This document shows positions 38,475 through 48,809 of a DNA stretch of 64,000 bases, in pieces. Under the pieces are notes generated by a model that had not been told where the DNA came from, searched no databases, and worked only from the letters and a program-made list of their open reading frames with translations. The translations under genes were made by a program, and so were the position numbers. Source of the DNA: Calothrix sp. NIES-3974. GTDB lineage: Bacteria; Cyanobacteriota; Cyanobacteriia; Cyanobacteriales; Nostocaceae. The stretch is taken from the NCBI RefSeq assembly GCF_002368395.1, contig NZ_AP018254.1:2480001-2544000 (forward strand). Reading direction: 5' to 3'. The first letter of the stretch is position 1, and the number at the start of each line of letters is the position of its first letter.

Positions 38475-38747
38475 GTGACAGCCATCTATCCCCCTACCAA
38501 CCCTATTGCAAAACCACGTTGTGAAACCCAATCAAATTGGGAATCCTTAATGTTGCTGGTGAAGTATTTATTTACGGGAGTTGGTGTCCAAAATAGTAGC
38601 CCATCAAAATTGGGGGATGGTCAAGATGGTCTCAAAAATAATTTAAGAGTTTCCAGCATTATTATTGCTGTCAATCGTCGAGTACATAAGTTAGAACAAA
38701 TGTATAGAAGCGGGAGGTACAGAATTAACCATGCTGTACCAACATAG
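38475..38747 (+). CDS. Hypothetical protein
   Basis: 90 residues from GTG 38475. Not recognised. It is basic, with a central SWES-LMLLVKYLF segment and an IIIAVNRRVHKLEQMYRSGR helix. The main support is a strong terminator beginning 33 nt after the stop, which has no other upstream gene to serve, and the divergent layout with the RHH-like gene. Confidence 0.5.
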   Translation: MTAIYPPTNPIAKPRCETQSNWESLMLLVKYLFTGVGVQNSSPSKLGDGQDGLKNNLRVSSIIIAVNRRVHKLEQMYRSGRYRINHAVPT

Positions 38748-38779
38748 ACAAAGAAAACTTGAAAAAACTTTCAGTTCTC

Positions 38780-38818
38780 AACCCCCGCTTAACCCAATCT
38801 AGGAAAAGTGGGGGTTTT
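38780..38818 (+). terminator. Rho-independent terminator
   Basis: CCCCCGCTT (38782-38790) pairs with AAGTGGGGG (38806-38814, one G-U) and extends by two A-T pairs, followed by TTTTGATT. The T-run is only on the plus strand. Confidence 0.85.
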
Positions 38819-38970
38819 GATTATGGCAATACAAAACGCCGAATCTCAGGAGAAACAAATTCTATTGGAACTAACTTTCTCAAATCACCAACAGAATATT
38901 AATTTTTGTTAAGGGAGAAAAGTCAAAGGTACTTCATCCCCTACCCACCTACCAACTAACCCTTTTCTTT

Positions 38971-39108
38971 TCACCTTTGCTCACCCAGTATTTTTTGATT
39001 GGTAATGTATCTGCGCACAAAAACAACAGCACCCATCCAGCCAAGAATTGCACTCGCAGGGCAATTTTGGATGATAGCCCAAGTATCCCTGGAATCACAG
39101 GAGCGCAT
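38971..39108 (-). CDS. Possible 45-residue membrane peptide
   Basis: A frame starting MRSCDSRDTWAIIQNCPAS with a hydrophobic stretch (AILGWMGAVVFV) and a basic tail. Composition looks protein-like, but there is no ribosome-binding site and its start is 5 bp from the divergent start at 39114. Weak call. Confidence 0.25.
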   Translation of the reverse strand: MRSCDSRDTWAIIQNCPASAILGWMGAVVFVRRYITNQKILGEQR

Positions 39109-39113
39109 GAATA

Positions 39114-39503
39114 ATGCTGAAATTGACCTATACCGAAACCAGTTTTCACCTTGAATCGATAGCTCAGTCCTTGGAAGATTGGGTACAAGCACGGGTTAGA
39201 TTGGCGCTACGCGTCGGTCAAAGTTTCTGCGTCGAACCTAGTACCGCATCTTTTTTGCTGCCAAATTACTTGCTTGGAATTGAACAACTGCAAACCGAAT
39301 TACGTTTTCCAGATAGCGAAAACCTATCATTAGCTGTGTGTGATACAGAATATATTGAGGTGATACTGCGCGGTGCGTGGTTAACAAGTGGGTGCAATGA
39401 AGATATGGGTGTGTTTGTCACCGCTATGCGGGAAAAAACGGAATTATTTTTGTATAAACTTTGGCAGGAAGCCCAGGTTTGTCAAGAAGTGAGAAGCTTT
39501 TAG
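39114..39503 (+). CDS. Conserved cyanobacterial hypothetical (alr0857-like)
   Basis: 129 residues, ATG preceded by AGGAG at 10 nt. N-terminus MLKLTYTETSFHLESIAQSLEDWV, then RLALRVGQSFCVEPSTASFLLP, fits a small soluble family I know from Nostoc genomes (alr0857 family, from memory). Function unknown; no motifs of catalysis. Confidence 0.65.
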   Translation: MLKLTYTETSFHLESIAQSLEDWVQARVRLALRVGQSFCVEPSTASFLLPNYLLGIEQLQTELRFPDSENLSLAVCDTEYIEVILRGAWLTSGCNEDMGVFVTAMREKTELFLYKLWQEAQVCQEVRSF

Positions 39504-39622
39504 TCTGAATTTTCGGTTGGCGCAATGACGCTAAAGCGCAACTAGGAGCCTAAATAGGATTACTGTAATTATCTAGTACAGGTTGGCTGAAATAAACCGA
39601 GTATTAACTTTTCATCTAGTGA

Positions 39623-39714
39623 CCATGCTCCGCGTGGTCGCTTAGTGAGTTGAAGGCTCTGCCTTCATTCACGAAGCAGGAGCCTCGCAGATTCTGCACC
39701 CACGCGGAGCATGG
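39623..39714. repeat. 92-bp element with 15-bp perfect terminal inverted repeats
   Basis: CCATGCTCCGCGTGG (39623-39637) and CCACGCGGAGCATGG (39700-39714) flank an interior with the hairpin GAAGGCTCTGCCTTC (39652-39666). An inverted relative lies at about 47845-47925, and single arms occur near 12452 and 16519. Confidence 0.75.
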
Positions 39715-40123
39715 GTGCGAGGGAAAATTTTTCCTCATGCCTGATTTACTCTTTTGAAAGAATAAAATTGGGATGCGTCAATTAACTATTTACCTGATTT
39801 AGATGAGTTTATGCCTTTTAGCATCAAGCTAAAAACTTGATGGATTAAGAGTGTGTGATTACCTCCTAATCAATGAAATGATTTAATCTGGCTAGAGAAT
39901 CACGAATACTAAATAGTTTTATGAAGTTCATCTCTAGTCGTGTGAGCCTAAGTTATAATAGTTTCTTATTTTAGATTAAATTTTAGTGATGATTTCAAAA
40001 AGTAAATACAAAGTTTTTGTGAAGCTACTTTAATTCCAGAATCTAGTGTAATAGTATTTATTTGTTGAAATAAAAAAACGTATATCCATATACTTTTTCT
40101 CTTTGGCTAGAGTTAAGACCTGT

Positions 40124-40214
40124 ATTTCTCACAAATTCCTCAAGCCTAAAGGGAATAGGGAGTCGAAGGAAAATTCATCCATCACTCAAGACTTATAATT
40201 TACTTGTGAGACAT
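40124..40214. repeat. MITE-like dispersed element, copy C
   Basis: Terminal repeats ATTTCTCACAA (40124-40134) and TTGTGAGACAT (40204-40214, one mismatch). Shorter interior than copies A and B; the central palindrome is missing. Confidence 0.6.
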
Positions 40215-41292
40215 CCGGGGAATGTGTTCACATTGTTTAGACTTAGGAGAATAAGGACGCTGGATCTTTTGGAACGCTGTATTTTAGAGTTTGGGATGTG
40301 TACCGCTCTTGGATTTACCTTTTTGAAGAGGGCTGTTTATCCGAGATTATCTGCCTAGTACCTCGTAAAACTTGCGATCGCAATTTCATGACCTAATGTA
40401 TCGTGATTTTATTTGCGATGGAATTACCTCAGCGTCAATAAAAAAATGCCATCACCTGCACCAGCCATAATTTACACTGTGGCTCGCACTTTAGTGTGCC
40501 GCAAGCTAAAGATTATACTTGAATAATTTTCCTTAGAGCCACAACAAATCCTAATTCCGGAAAAAATCTTGTGCATGTTACATACATAACACATATATAA
40601 CATTCATGTAGCTACATTCTGATTGCCGGCGAACTATCGAGAATTCCCAAAAATAACACTTTGGCGCTGACTTAGTACATTTGGGTACTTTCAGTTATTT
40701 TATAAATTTAACACAGTATCTTATCATGCTTCAGACCACTAGTCAAGATATCTGTTACAGAATCAAAATCCGGTTGTCCAATGTCAAATTTTTCAATTTG
40801 TGGTTAAGTCGCTGCTAGCTTTGGGGTTTAGAAATTATCCCATCATTCCCCCAACTCGCCATTAACAGGCAATATCAGTATTAGTCAGTGTGAGTTTTCA
40901 ACATCAGCATTAATATCAATACCACCGAGTGGGGAACAGGAAAGTGTGTAGAGGACGGTCTTTGATAACACTTATCAGGATATTCGGCGTTGCTAAATTT
41001 CAGCATGAATTCCAAGTCTATTGTCGAGACGTAGCGAGTTTTTGTTTCCTGATTCAGAGGCACTTTCTCTTGTAAACGAATCTCCGATGCTGCTGCGACA
41101 AAACTAAATATGAAAGTAGCTCTGGTTACTGTTTCCCCTCCCCCATTCCTTTATTTTCAACAAGTCTTCTATGTCGTTAGGACATTAATATTCGGTTGAT
41201 GTTCACGACAAAACCAAACAGTGAAAATAAGCTATTCCTACTTCCCACTCCCATCACTCCCTACTCACTCTATTTACAAGCGAGGAGATTTC

Positions 41293-44200
41293 ATGACGAC
41301 AGTCTTTTATCTACCAGATACGGGTGAAAAGCTCATCAGTATTTTGGGAGAGAACCTCTCGGAACAAGACCTACAAACCTGTTTAACAGGAATGGAAGTA
41401 GTGGAACCGTCGGTTACGAAGCAATTTTGGGAATCTTCCCAGAATCACCCAGGTATATACATGATTTTGACGGGTAAAGTCCGACTTTCAGATAGTTTTG
41501 ATCATTTAATTACGACCTTATCTGCTGGGTCTTCCTTTGGAGAGATGACCCTATTTCCCCAAGAAAACTTTATTCCCTATAGTGCTAGAGCTTCCAATAA
41601 TTTAAAGCTGGGATATTTCCCCCAAGAATTGCTGCAATCATTAATACACAAATATCCCCCCATTCAACAACACCTATTTACCCGCGCAGAACTGTGGGAT
41701 TTGTTATTATTATGTCGCCAAAATTCCCAATTTCCTCCCCATGTGTCCCAGGTGGAAGGATTTCTCCAAGCTTTATCATTATTTGAACGTCACGATTTAG
41801 TTAATTCAGTAGATACACTGCTGAATTCAGAGACAAAGTTGTGGGTGTTACGTCAAGGTGAACTACAGGATTCTGATGGGAACTCTTTGAGACCAGGTAA
41901 TATATACAGCCAACTACATCTGGGAAATTGGCGAGTTAAAGAGACTGCGATCGCCTATATTCTTAATCAAGGTAATTACCAATTAGCTCGAAAATACTGT
42001 CCTTCATTAGCATTATTTTTTGATCCCCAGGAATCCCTGGAAGCGACAGTTAACCTTCCCCGTCGCAGACCCACCAAAAAAGTAGAACAGTTAGAAACTC
42101 CAGGGAAAATTATTGCCTTTCCCCAAAAAACTCCAGAAACCAAACCAAAACCCCAAAAATCACGTCCCTACTTCCCTGGACCAAAAGTGCAAATGGGTCA
42201 CTGGTGGGGAAGATTAACTAAACGTTATCCCTTCTACGCTCAACAAAGTGCTTCCGATTGTGGTTGTGCTTCCTTAGTCATGATTGGTCGCTATTGGGGG
42301 AAAAACTTCAGTGTCAATCGCTTACGGGATATGACCAACGTCGGTCGTAGTGGAGCTTCCATGAGTGCGATCGCCGCAGCAGCTGAAAGTTTAGGTTTTG
42401 CTAGTCGTCCCGTCAAAGCCACTCTAGATAAACTTGCGGAACAACCCCTACCTGCGATCGCCCATTGGGAAGGAAATCACTTCATCGTTATCTATGCAAT
42501 CACTAAAACAAAAGTAATTGTTTGTGACCCTGCAATCGGTCAACGTACCCTAACTCGTAAGCAATTCGTCGCTGGTTGGACAGGATACGCATTACTTTTA
42601 CAACCCACATCTCTCCTGAAGAATACTGAAAATCAAGATGTGGGTCTATGGAAATTTTTTGAGCTAGTCAAACCCCATTACAAGGTACTCATTGAAGTGT
42701 TTGTGGCTTCAGTGTTGATCCAGTTATTTGGTTTAGTAACACCGGTTTTTACCCAATTACTGCTGGATCGAGTTCTTGTACAGCGCAGTTTAGCTACCCT
42801 CAATGCTGTCGGTTTGGGGATGATTGTGTTTGGTTTATTTAGCATTGTGATGAATGCTGTGCGGACATATCTGCTCTCCCATACTGCCAACCGGATTAGC
42901 ATCTCCCTATTGGTAGGTTTTATTAAACATACTTTTCGCTTACCCCTAGCCTATTTTGAATCTCGTTACGTCGGGGATATTATTTCCCGCATCCAGGAAA
43001 ATCAGAAAATACAGAGTTTTTTGACTGGTCAAGCCTTGTCCATCATCCTTGACATGCTGACCCTAGTGGTGTATTTGACTCTGATGTTTTCCTACAGCTG
43101 GCAAATGGCCCTATTTGTCCTCGCGACAGTTCCCCCATTTTTTATCTTGGCACTAGCTAGCACGAGTATTTTACGCCGTATCTCCAGGGAAGTTTTTAAC
43201 TCTGGTGCCAAAGAGAACAGCTACATTATTGAATCACTGACAGGAATTCGTACCGTCCGTTCCCTAGCCATTGAACAAACAGTACGTTGGCATTGGGAAG
43301 AACTACTGAATGATTTAGTCCGAAAAGCCTTCAATGCTCAAGTTATCGGTATTCGCCTCTCAGTTATTAGTGGAGCAATTAATACCTTCACCAGTGCAGC
43401 ACTGATGTGGTTTGGAGCTTGGCAGGTAATTCAAGGTCAACTTACCGTCGGTCAATTGGTAGCATTTAATATGTTGGTGGGTAACGTGTTGAGTCCATTC
43501 CAAAGATTTTCCCAACTGTGGAACGAATTCCAAGAAATCATCATCTCCGTCGAACGTCTCAACGATGTCCTGGAAGCGGAACCAGAAGAAGACCTACACC
43601 ACAAACCCCGTAAGACTTTAGGAAAATTGCGGGGACATATCCGTTTTGAAAACGTTACCTTTCGTTATCACCCCGAAAGTAAAACAAACGTTCTGGAAAA
43701 TATCAACTTTGAAATTAAACCAGAGCAAATGGTAGCCCTAGTGGGACGCAGTGGTTCCGGTAAAACCACCCTTAGTAAACTGATTTTAGGTTTATACCCG
43801 GCGACAGATGGCAAAGTACTGATTGATGGTCATGATGTGAACGGGTTATCCTTGCGATCGCTCCGTTCCCAAGTAGGTGTTGTAGACCAAGATACATTTC
43901 TGTTTGGTGGTACTATTCGGGAGAATATTTCTATCGCCCATCCAGAAGCAACCCTAGATGAAATTATCCAAGCAGCAAAACTAGCTGGGGCTGATGAATT
44001 TATCCAAAAACTACCATTAGGCTACGATACTCAAATTGGTGAAGGTGGGGGGATGCTTTCTGGTGGACAACGCCAACGTTTAGCTATTGCTCGTGCTTTG
44101 CTGGGAAATCCCCGCTTGCTTTTATTTGATGAAGCCACTAGTCATTTAGATTCGGAATCAGAGCGTATTATTCAGAACAATCTGAAAACTATTCTCAAGG

Positions 44201-44370
44201 GACGCACTAGCGTTATTATTGCCCATCGTCTTTCCACGGTACGCCATGCTGACTTAATTTTAGTTCTAGATCAAGGTGTACTTGTAGAAAGTGGAACCCA
44301 CGATGAATTAATCGCCAAACAAGGACATTATTATTACCTGAATCAACAACAACTAGCTCAAGTAGAATAA
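41293..44370 (+). CDS. C39-peptidase ABC exporter with cyclic-nucleotide-binding-like domain
   Basis: 1025 residues from ATG 41293, which follows GAGGAG at 5 nt. Order: CNB-like domain (about 20-130, GSSFGEMTLF), a linker, C39 peptidase (about 315-440) with Cys323 in SASDCGCAS, His396 in GNHF and Asp412 in VCDPAIG, six membrane helices (about 460-740), and an ABC ATPase with Walker A GRSGSGKTT (818 on), LSGGQRQR (922 on) and FDEATSHLD. It would cut double-glycine leaders and export the cores. Domain layout resembles HetC, but the neighbours are hlyD and RiPP genes. Confidence 0.9.
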   Translation: MTTVFYLPDTGEKLISILGENLSEQDLQTCLTGMEVVEPSVTKQFWESSQNHPGIYMILTGKVRLSDSFDHLITTLSAGSSFGEMTLFPQENFIPYSARASNNLKLGYFPQELLQSLIHKYPPIQQHLFTRAELWDLLLLCRQNSQFPPHVSQVEGFLQALSLFERHDLVNSVDTLLNSETKLWVLRQGELQDSDGNSLRPGNIYSQLHLGNWRVKETAIAYILNQGNYQLARKYCPSLALFFDPQESLEATVNLPRRRPTKKVEQLETPGKIIAFPQKTPETKPKPQKSRPYFPGPKVQMGHWWGRLTKRYPFYAQQSASDCGCASLVMIGRYWGKNFSVNRLRDMTNVGRSGASMSAIAAAAESLGFASRPVKATLDKLAEQPLPAIAHWEGNHFIVIYAITKTKVIVCDPAIGQRTLTRKQFVAGWTGYALLLQPTSLLKNTENQDVGLWKFFELVKPHYKVLIEVFVASVLIQLFGLVTPVFTQLLLDRVLVQRSLATLNAVGLGMIVFGLFSIVMNAVRTYLLSHTANRISISLLVGFIKHTFRLPLAYFESRYVGDIISRIQENQKIQSFLTGQALSIILDMLTLVVYLTLMFSYSWQMALFVLATVPPFFILALASTSILRRISREVFNSGAKENSYIIESLTGIRTVRSLAIEQTVRWHWEELLNDLVRKAFNAQVIGIRLSVISGAINTFTSAALMWFGAWQVIQGQLTVGQLVAFNMLVGNVLSPFQRFSQLWNEFQEIIISVERLNDVLEAEPEEDLHHKPRKTLGKLRGHIRFENVTFRYHPESKTNVLENINFEIKPEQMVALVGRSGSGKTTLSKLILGLYPATDGKVLIDGHDVNGLSLRSLRSQVGVVDQDTFLFGGTIRENISIAHPEATLDEIIQAAKLAGADEFIQKLPLGYDTQIGEGGGMLSGGQRQRLAIARALLGNPRLLLFDEATSHLDSESERIIQNNLKTILKGRTSVIIAHRLSTVRHADLILVLDQGVLVESGTHDELIAKQGHYYYLNQQQLAQVE

Positions 44371-44697
44371 GTCTTTCGGGATTAGTGTGGGAAATTGACA
44401 AGATAATGATTATATATCTACTCTTCCGAGTGAACCATTATTTCGCGAAATCGGCGATAAATATGTCAAAAACAGCAATTTTAGGAGTTTTTATGGAGCA
44501 ATATTCCTGACTTGAAAGTGTAGACCCGTAGCGGCTTGTCGTAAGCTGTAGGAAGTAGTGTAAATAGGTAGCCGTCAGAAAAGAGGCTGTAGAAAAAATT
44601 CTTTGATTATTTCTGGTGTAAGCATTACATGCTGACTACTCTCCAGACCCTCATTCATCAAACACCAATCTACTAATTATGCAAACTTGAGAAAACC
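44371..44697. other. Intergenic between exporter and hlyD
   Basis: 327 bp with no gene; no convincing terminator or promoter seen. Confidence 0.45.
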
Positions 44698-44839
44698 ATG
44701 CCATATCCATCTCCTCAGACACCATCTTCCTTTCCCCAAGATGAATACAACCAACCTGAAAATGATCAATATCCAGAAGAATCCCCCAATCCGGAACCAC
44801 AAGAATCAACACGTGACCTGTTCTACGGTACTGAAGAAT

Positions 44840-45908
44840 TATTAACCCAAGTTGCTAGTTATCGGACTCCAGGGTGCGAAGCACCCGGAGTCACGTGTTT
44901 TCACGCGCAAAGTTGTGTGGTTGCGCTACGCGCAACCCACAAGATATGCTTAGTTAATTGAAGTAAAAAAAATACTTGCTATATAAATGCTTGTTTTAAA
45001 GTAAAAGCAAAAATAAATGCTTCTATCTTCAATAGAAATCCATCAAATGTGACTGCATGAATTGACTTGGGAAAAAGGTAAGTGATAGCACTGAAAATAG
45101 TCTCTATATAATGCCTGGTATGTTGCTTAATATAATGATTCCACGGCTCGTCTTGACGCTGAGAATTCTTTTTTCGCATAACTTTCAAGTTAATTTGACT
45201 AGTTATTTTTAAGTCATCTTCTGCTGTATAATCCGTGTATGCAGAGTCACCATACACTTCACTCCCTGGTGGCAAATTTAATGGCAGTGCATTTAACGCT
45301 CTTGAATCATTAGCACTACCAGGCATAAATACGAACTCAACAGGAATACCACTTTTAGTAGTTAAAAGTTGAACTCTAACTCCATAAAAATAGCGTTTCT
45401 TTGATGCAATATAACCTCTATAATCTTCCGACTTAATTAGTTTGACATTAAAAATACGGATATTGTCGCACATTGGTACGGGAAAAGAATCTAAAAGATA
45501 TTCAGTACAATCACTAGTCTCCTTTAGTATCATACCTATTTGATGAAATAAGTCATTTATTAACATCGAAATACCGTGTAATCTTCTATTAAATCGTGAT
45601 TTATCTAACATATTGGGAATAAGATTATGCTCTTTCATGTAGCAACAAGCCTTGCTATGATTACCATAGAAAAACATTGCTGCAATTAGTGCCGTTGTCA
45701 TAATTTCTGCATCACTCATATTTCTACGGCAATCATCATGATGACCAATTGCTTTAAGTAAGTCATCAGTGATAGCATAAACAGTAATTATTTCGTTTAA
45801 CATATTCCCCTCCGTTTTTTTCTTCTTGGAGGGGATTTTATTATAAATTGTGACGCGACACGCCAGCGCGAAGCGCTGGCGAAGAGTAACTAGCAACTTG
45901 GGTTATTA
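44840..45908. mobile_element. IS982-family insertion sequence with target duplication
   Basis: The element is 44845-45903 (1059 bp) with perfect 17-bp terminal inverted repeats ACCCAAGTTGCTAGTTA / TAACTAGCAACTTGGGT, flanked by the 5-bp direct repeat TATTA (44840-44844 and 45904-45908). The left 130 bp is non-coding with hairpins (GACTCC/GGAGTC). The transposase is intact and antisense to the host hlyD gene. Confidence 0.9.
44979..45803 (-). CDS. IS982-type transposase
   Basis: 274 residues from ATG 45803, preceded by GGAGGGG at 3 nt; an earlier in-frame ATG is not needed. Motifs fit the IS982 DDE transposase: LLDSFPVPMCDNIRI with the first Asp, YIASKKRYFYGVRVQLL, YGDSAYTDY with the second Asp and the C-terminal ETIFSAITYLFPKSIHA with the Glu. 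The frame is complete, so the element may still be active. Confidence 0.85.
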   Translation of the reverse strand: MLNEIITVYAITDDLLKAIGHHDDCRRNMSDAEIMTTALIAAMFFYGNHSKACCYMKEHNLIPNMLDKSRFNRRLHGISMLINDLFHQIGMILKETSDCTEYLLDSFPVPMCDNIRIFNVKLIKSEDYRGYIASKKRYFYGVRVQLLTTKSGIPVEFVFMPGSANDSRALNALPLNLPPGSEVYGDSAYTDYTAEDDLKITSQINLKVMRKKNSQRQDEPWNHYIKQHTRHYIETIFSAITYLFPKSIHAVTFDGFLLKIEAFIFAFTLKQAFI

Positions 45909-47455
45909 GATGCTTTACCGAAAATATGGACACAAGGGATATTGTATACCCTGATTGGTTTCGCCATTATCGGTATTCCTTGGGCTACACTTTCCAAAAT
46001 TGATGAAACCGGAACCGCAAGGGGACGCATTGAACCCAAAGGAGCAACCCACAAATTAGACTCCCTCGCTGGGGGAAGCGTCAAAACCGTCAATATCAAG
46101 GAAGGAGATCGGGTCAAAGCTGGACAGGTATTACTAGAGTTAGAATCAGACATTTTACAAACAGAACTGCAACAAACCCAAAGCAAACTAGAAGGATTAC
46201 AAAATCGGCGATCGCAATTAGAACTACTCCAAAACCAATTACAGCTTTCCATCGGTGTCTTAGAACAGCAAAACCAATCCCAAGCATCGGAAAAATTGGC
46301 CCAAGTTAGCCAAGCTCAACAAAATCTCGATACGAAACAAAGTACATACAACCTGCAAAAACTGGAAAGAGAAGCACAGCTTTTGCAGGTGCAGCAACAA
46401 ATTAACACCGCCATTAATGAACAAAAAGCAGCCAGTAGCCGATTAGAGATAGATACCAAACAAGTTGAACGCTTTAGCAAACTTGTGGAAGATGGCGCAG
46501 TTTCCGCAACCCAAATAGACGAACTCAAAAAACAACAACAAGAAAGCAAGCGACTCTACGAACGAGCAACATCCGACATCACCCAAGCCAAATATCGGCT
46601 CACAGAGGAACAAAATCGTTCCCAAGCAACCATCAATCAGTTACAGTCAGATATTAAGCAGGCGAAACTCCGACTTCAGGAAGCCCAAAGCAGCGCCCAA
46701 AGCACCATCCAAGCCGGAAAACTAGCCGTGATGAAAACCAAAGAACAACTCAAAGACCTACAGACACAAATTACCGCGATTCGCTCAGAAATTGCCCAAA
46801 CCCAAAGCCAAATTACAGCAATCAAACTGCAACTACAAAAATACATCGTGCGATCGCCGATTGACGGCACAATCTTTGAACTACCAGTCACCAAACCAGG
46901 TGCAGTCATCCAACCGGGACAAAGAATCGCCCAAATTGCCCCCCAAACCAGCGATTTAGTCCTCAAAGCCCAAATGCCTAGCCAAGATAGCGGATTTTTG
47001 AAAGTGGGAATGCCGGTCAAAGTCAAATTTGATGCCTATCCCTTCCAGGAATACGGAATAGTCCCAGGAAAAGTCACCTGGATTTCCCCTGATTCCAAAA
47101 TCAACGAAACACCTGCAGGTAATATTGGTACTTACGAACTAGAAGTAACCTTAGAAAAACGATACGTCCAAAGTGGCAATAAACAGGTATTCTTAACTGC
47201 TGGTCAAACCGCAAACGCTGAAGTAATTATTCGTCAACGACGTGTAATTGACTTTGTTTTAGACCCATTCAAGAAACTGCAAAAAGGAGGATTAGATATG
47301 TAAATTTACATCCAGAAAGATACAAGCTATTCCCATCATCAGCCAATATTTCAGAGCAGATTTGTAGGTCATTAGACCCCTACCAACCTAGTTTATAAAT
47401 GTTGATAAAGATTTATAAACAACTTACACTCAACCACCCAACCAGGAATAGAACC

Positions 47456-47653
47456 ATGCATCCCATTGACTTGATGAGAAAATACGGCTGGACTTACCGT
47501 GACCTAGCCGCAGAATTTGGCGTTTCCGAAGTAGAAGCAAGACGCTGGGGTTTCAGAAAAACAGCCACCAACTATCGCAACCCTCCATTAATGGCCTACA
47601 AGTTAGCCGAAAAAATTGATAAGGAATTATCATCTATCTCCGCATCAGCATAG
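47456..47653 (+). CDS. Small HTH-like protein
   Basis: 65 residues from ATG 47456, preceded by AGGAA. The sequence MRKYGWTYRDLAAEFGVSEVEARRWGFRK has a helix-turn-helix-like centre (DLAAEFGVSEVEARRW) and a basic following strand. Probably a small DNA-binding regulator of the export locus; not recognised by name. Confidence 0.6.
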   Translation: MHPIDLMRKYGWTYRDLAAEFGVSEVEARRWGFRKTATNYRNPPLMAYKLAEKIDKELSSISASA

Positions 47654-48026
47654 AACCATTGTGACCTAGACCTAATTTAAAAGTCGGGTTTTAATAGGGA
47701 AATGAAGCTTAGTCTTTTTTATGTACAGTCATCAGATTTATTTTTTAACCTAACCTGAATAAGTAGTCTGGCAAGTCAACTTTGATGAGTGAGAAAAAGT
47801 ACGTAGTACTGCGCGGCGTAAATACACCTACCTTTCCCCTAGCTCCCATGCTCCGAGTGGGAGCAGAATCTGCGAGGCTCCTGCTTCGTAAATGAAGGCA
47901 GAGCCTTCACGCGAAGCTCCTCTCTACACCACCAAAATCCACTTTTCCTGTGATGCATCACACCAGATACATCACAATAATTCACCAATTCCAGAGGAAA
48001 AGAAAACCTAATGGAGAAAGCATTCT
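47654..48026. other. Intergenic with inverted relative of the 92-bp element
   Basis: About 47845-47925 carries CCCATGCTCCGAGTGGG, GCGAGGCTCCTGCTTCGT and GAAGGCAGAGCCTTC, the reverse complement of pieces of 39623-39714. No gene. Confidence 0.6.
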
Positions 48027-48809
48027 ATGTCCCTACCCCAGACCATTACCATCCCCGACATTATTTATAGCCTCAAACTATCTTGTCAAATACCTAATGT
48101 ACTAGAGCAAATCCTCTACCAACGTGTGATTACCAAAATATCCCAGGAACTAGGAATTACGGTAACACCAGAAGAACTACAACAAGCAGGAGATAACCTA
48201 CGTCTCGAAAAAAAGTTAGTCAAAGCCAAAGACACATGGACATGGTTAGAGAAACACCATCTATCGGTGAATGAATTTGAAGAACTACTTCACCAGCAAA
48301 TACTTTCTCAAAAATTAGCCAATCATCTCTTTGCCGATCAAGTCGAAAAGTTTTTTTACGAACATCAACTAGAATATGTAGCTGCCGTCACCTATGAAAT
48401 ACTCTTAGACGATAAAGACCTAGCATTAGAGCTTTTCTATGCCCTAGAAGAGGGTGAAATCACTTTTCCAGAAATAGCCCGTTTATACATTTCCCAGCCA
48501 GAAATCCGTCGTACCTACGGATACCAAGGACTGCGACACCGCAAAGATTTTCGTCCGGAAATAGCAGCAGCAGTCTTTGCATCTCAAGCACCAACACCAC
48601 TCAAGCCAATTACAACTTCTAAAGGAGTACATTTAATTTGGGTAGAAGAAATTATCCAACCCCAACTAGATGAACAGTTGCGGCAAAAAATCATCTCAGA
48701 ATCCTTTTCTGCTTGGCTGCAACAACAAATCCAGACTATTAACCTGACTACTAATTTAGTCCCAGAGGTAAGGTCTTCCCAACCAGAAGAGCTACTACAT
48801 CAAGCCTAA
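48027..48809 (+). CDS. Parvulin-like peptidylprolyl isomerase
   Basis: 260 residues. A SurA-like helical N-terminus (VITKISQELGITVTPEELQQAGDNLR) is followed by a parvulin-like segment (ALEEGEITFPEIARLY, then KPITTSKGVHLIWVEEIIQP, then FSAWLQQQIQ). No signal peptide, so it is cytosolic. PPIases of this kind are common beside HlyD/C39 export genes in cyanobacteria and may keep precursors export-competent; several active-site residues of true parvulins are not evident. Confidence 0.75.
   Translation: MSLPQTITIPDIIYSLKLSCQIPNVLEQILYQRVITKISQELGITVTPEELQQAGDNLRLEKKLVKAKDTWTWLEKHHLSVNEFEELLHQQILSQKLANHLFADQVEKFFYEHQLEYVAAVTYEILLDDKDLALELFYALEEGEITFPEIARLYISQPEIRRTYGYQGLRHRKDFRPEIAAAVFASQAPTPLKPITTSKGVHLIWVEEIIQPQLDEQLRQKIISESFSAWLQQQIQTINLTTNLVPEVRSSQPEELLHQA

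Larger units (their letters stand above)
39504..41292. other. 1.8-kb non-coding stretch
   Basis: Longest gene-free region. It holds the inverted-repeat element 39623-39714 and the third MITE copy (40124-40214). The rest is AT-rich with no supported frame or RNA; it probably includes the exporter promoter, which I cannot pinpoint. Confidence 0.5.
44698..47303 (+). pseudogene. HlyD-family adaptor gene split by an insertion sequence
   Basis: Removing 44845-45903 and one copy of the TATTA duplication joins ...GTEELL to DALPKIWTQG in frame, giving a 513-residue HlyD-type membrane-fusion protein. It then has a cytosolic Pro/Glu-rich N-terminus (49 codons before the insert), one membrane helix (GILYTLIGFAIIGIPWATL), a lipoyl/barrel start GSVKTVNIKEGDRVKAGQ, long coiled coils (Gln/Leu-rich) and the C-terminal barrel (VRSPIDGTIFELPV). 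It would link the C39 exporter to the outer envelope. The 3' part could still be translated from TTG 45942, preceded by AGGG, keeping the helix. Confidence 0.9.

Noticed and set aside
38949-39188. 79-codon minus-strand frame over the alr0857-like gene start
   Set aside because: Overlaps a better-supported gene and reads as a shadow; the alternative 45-codon frame there is kept only as a weak call.
40881-41063. 60-codon minus-strand frame upstream of the exporter
   Set aside because: Contains a decayed GAGACGTAGCGAG half-palindrome and shows no conserved pattern.
41293-44370. Calling the exporter HetC
   Set aside because: Domain order is the same (CNB-like, C39, ABC), but hetP is absent and hlyD and RiPP precursors adjoin, so a bacteriocin-type exporter is the safer call.
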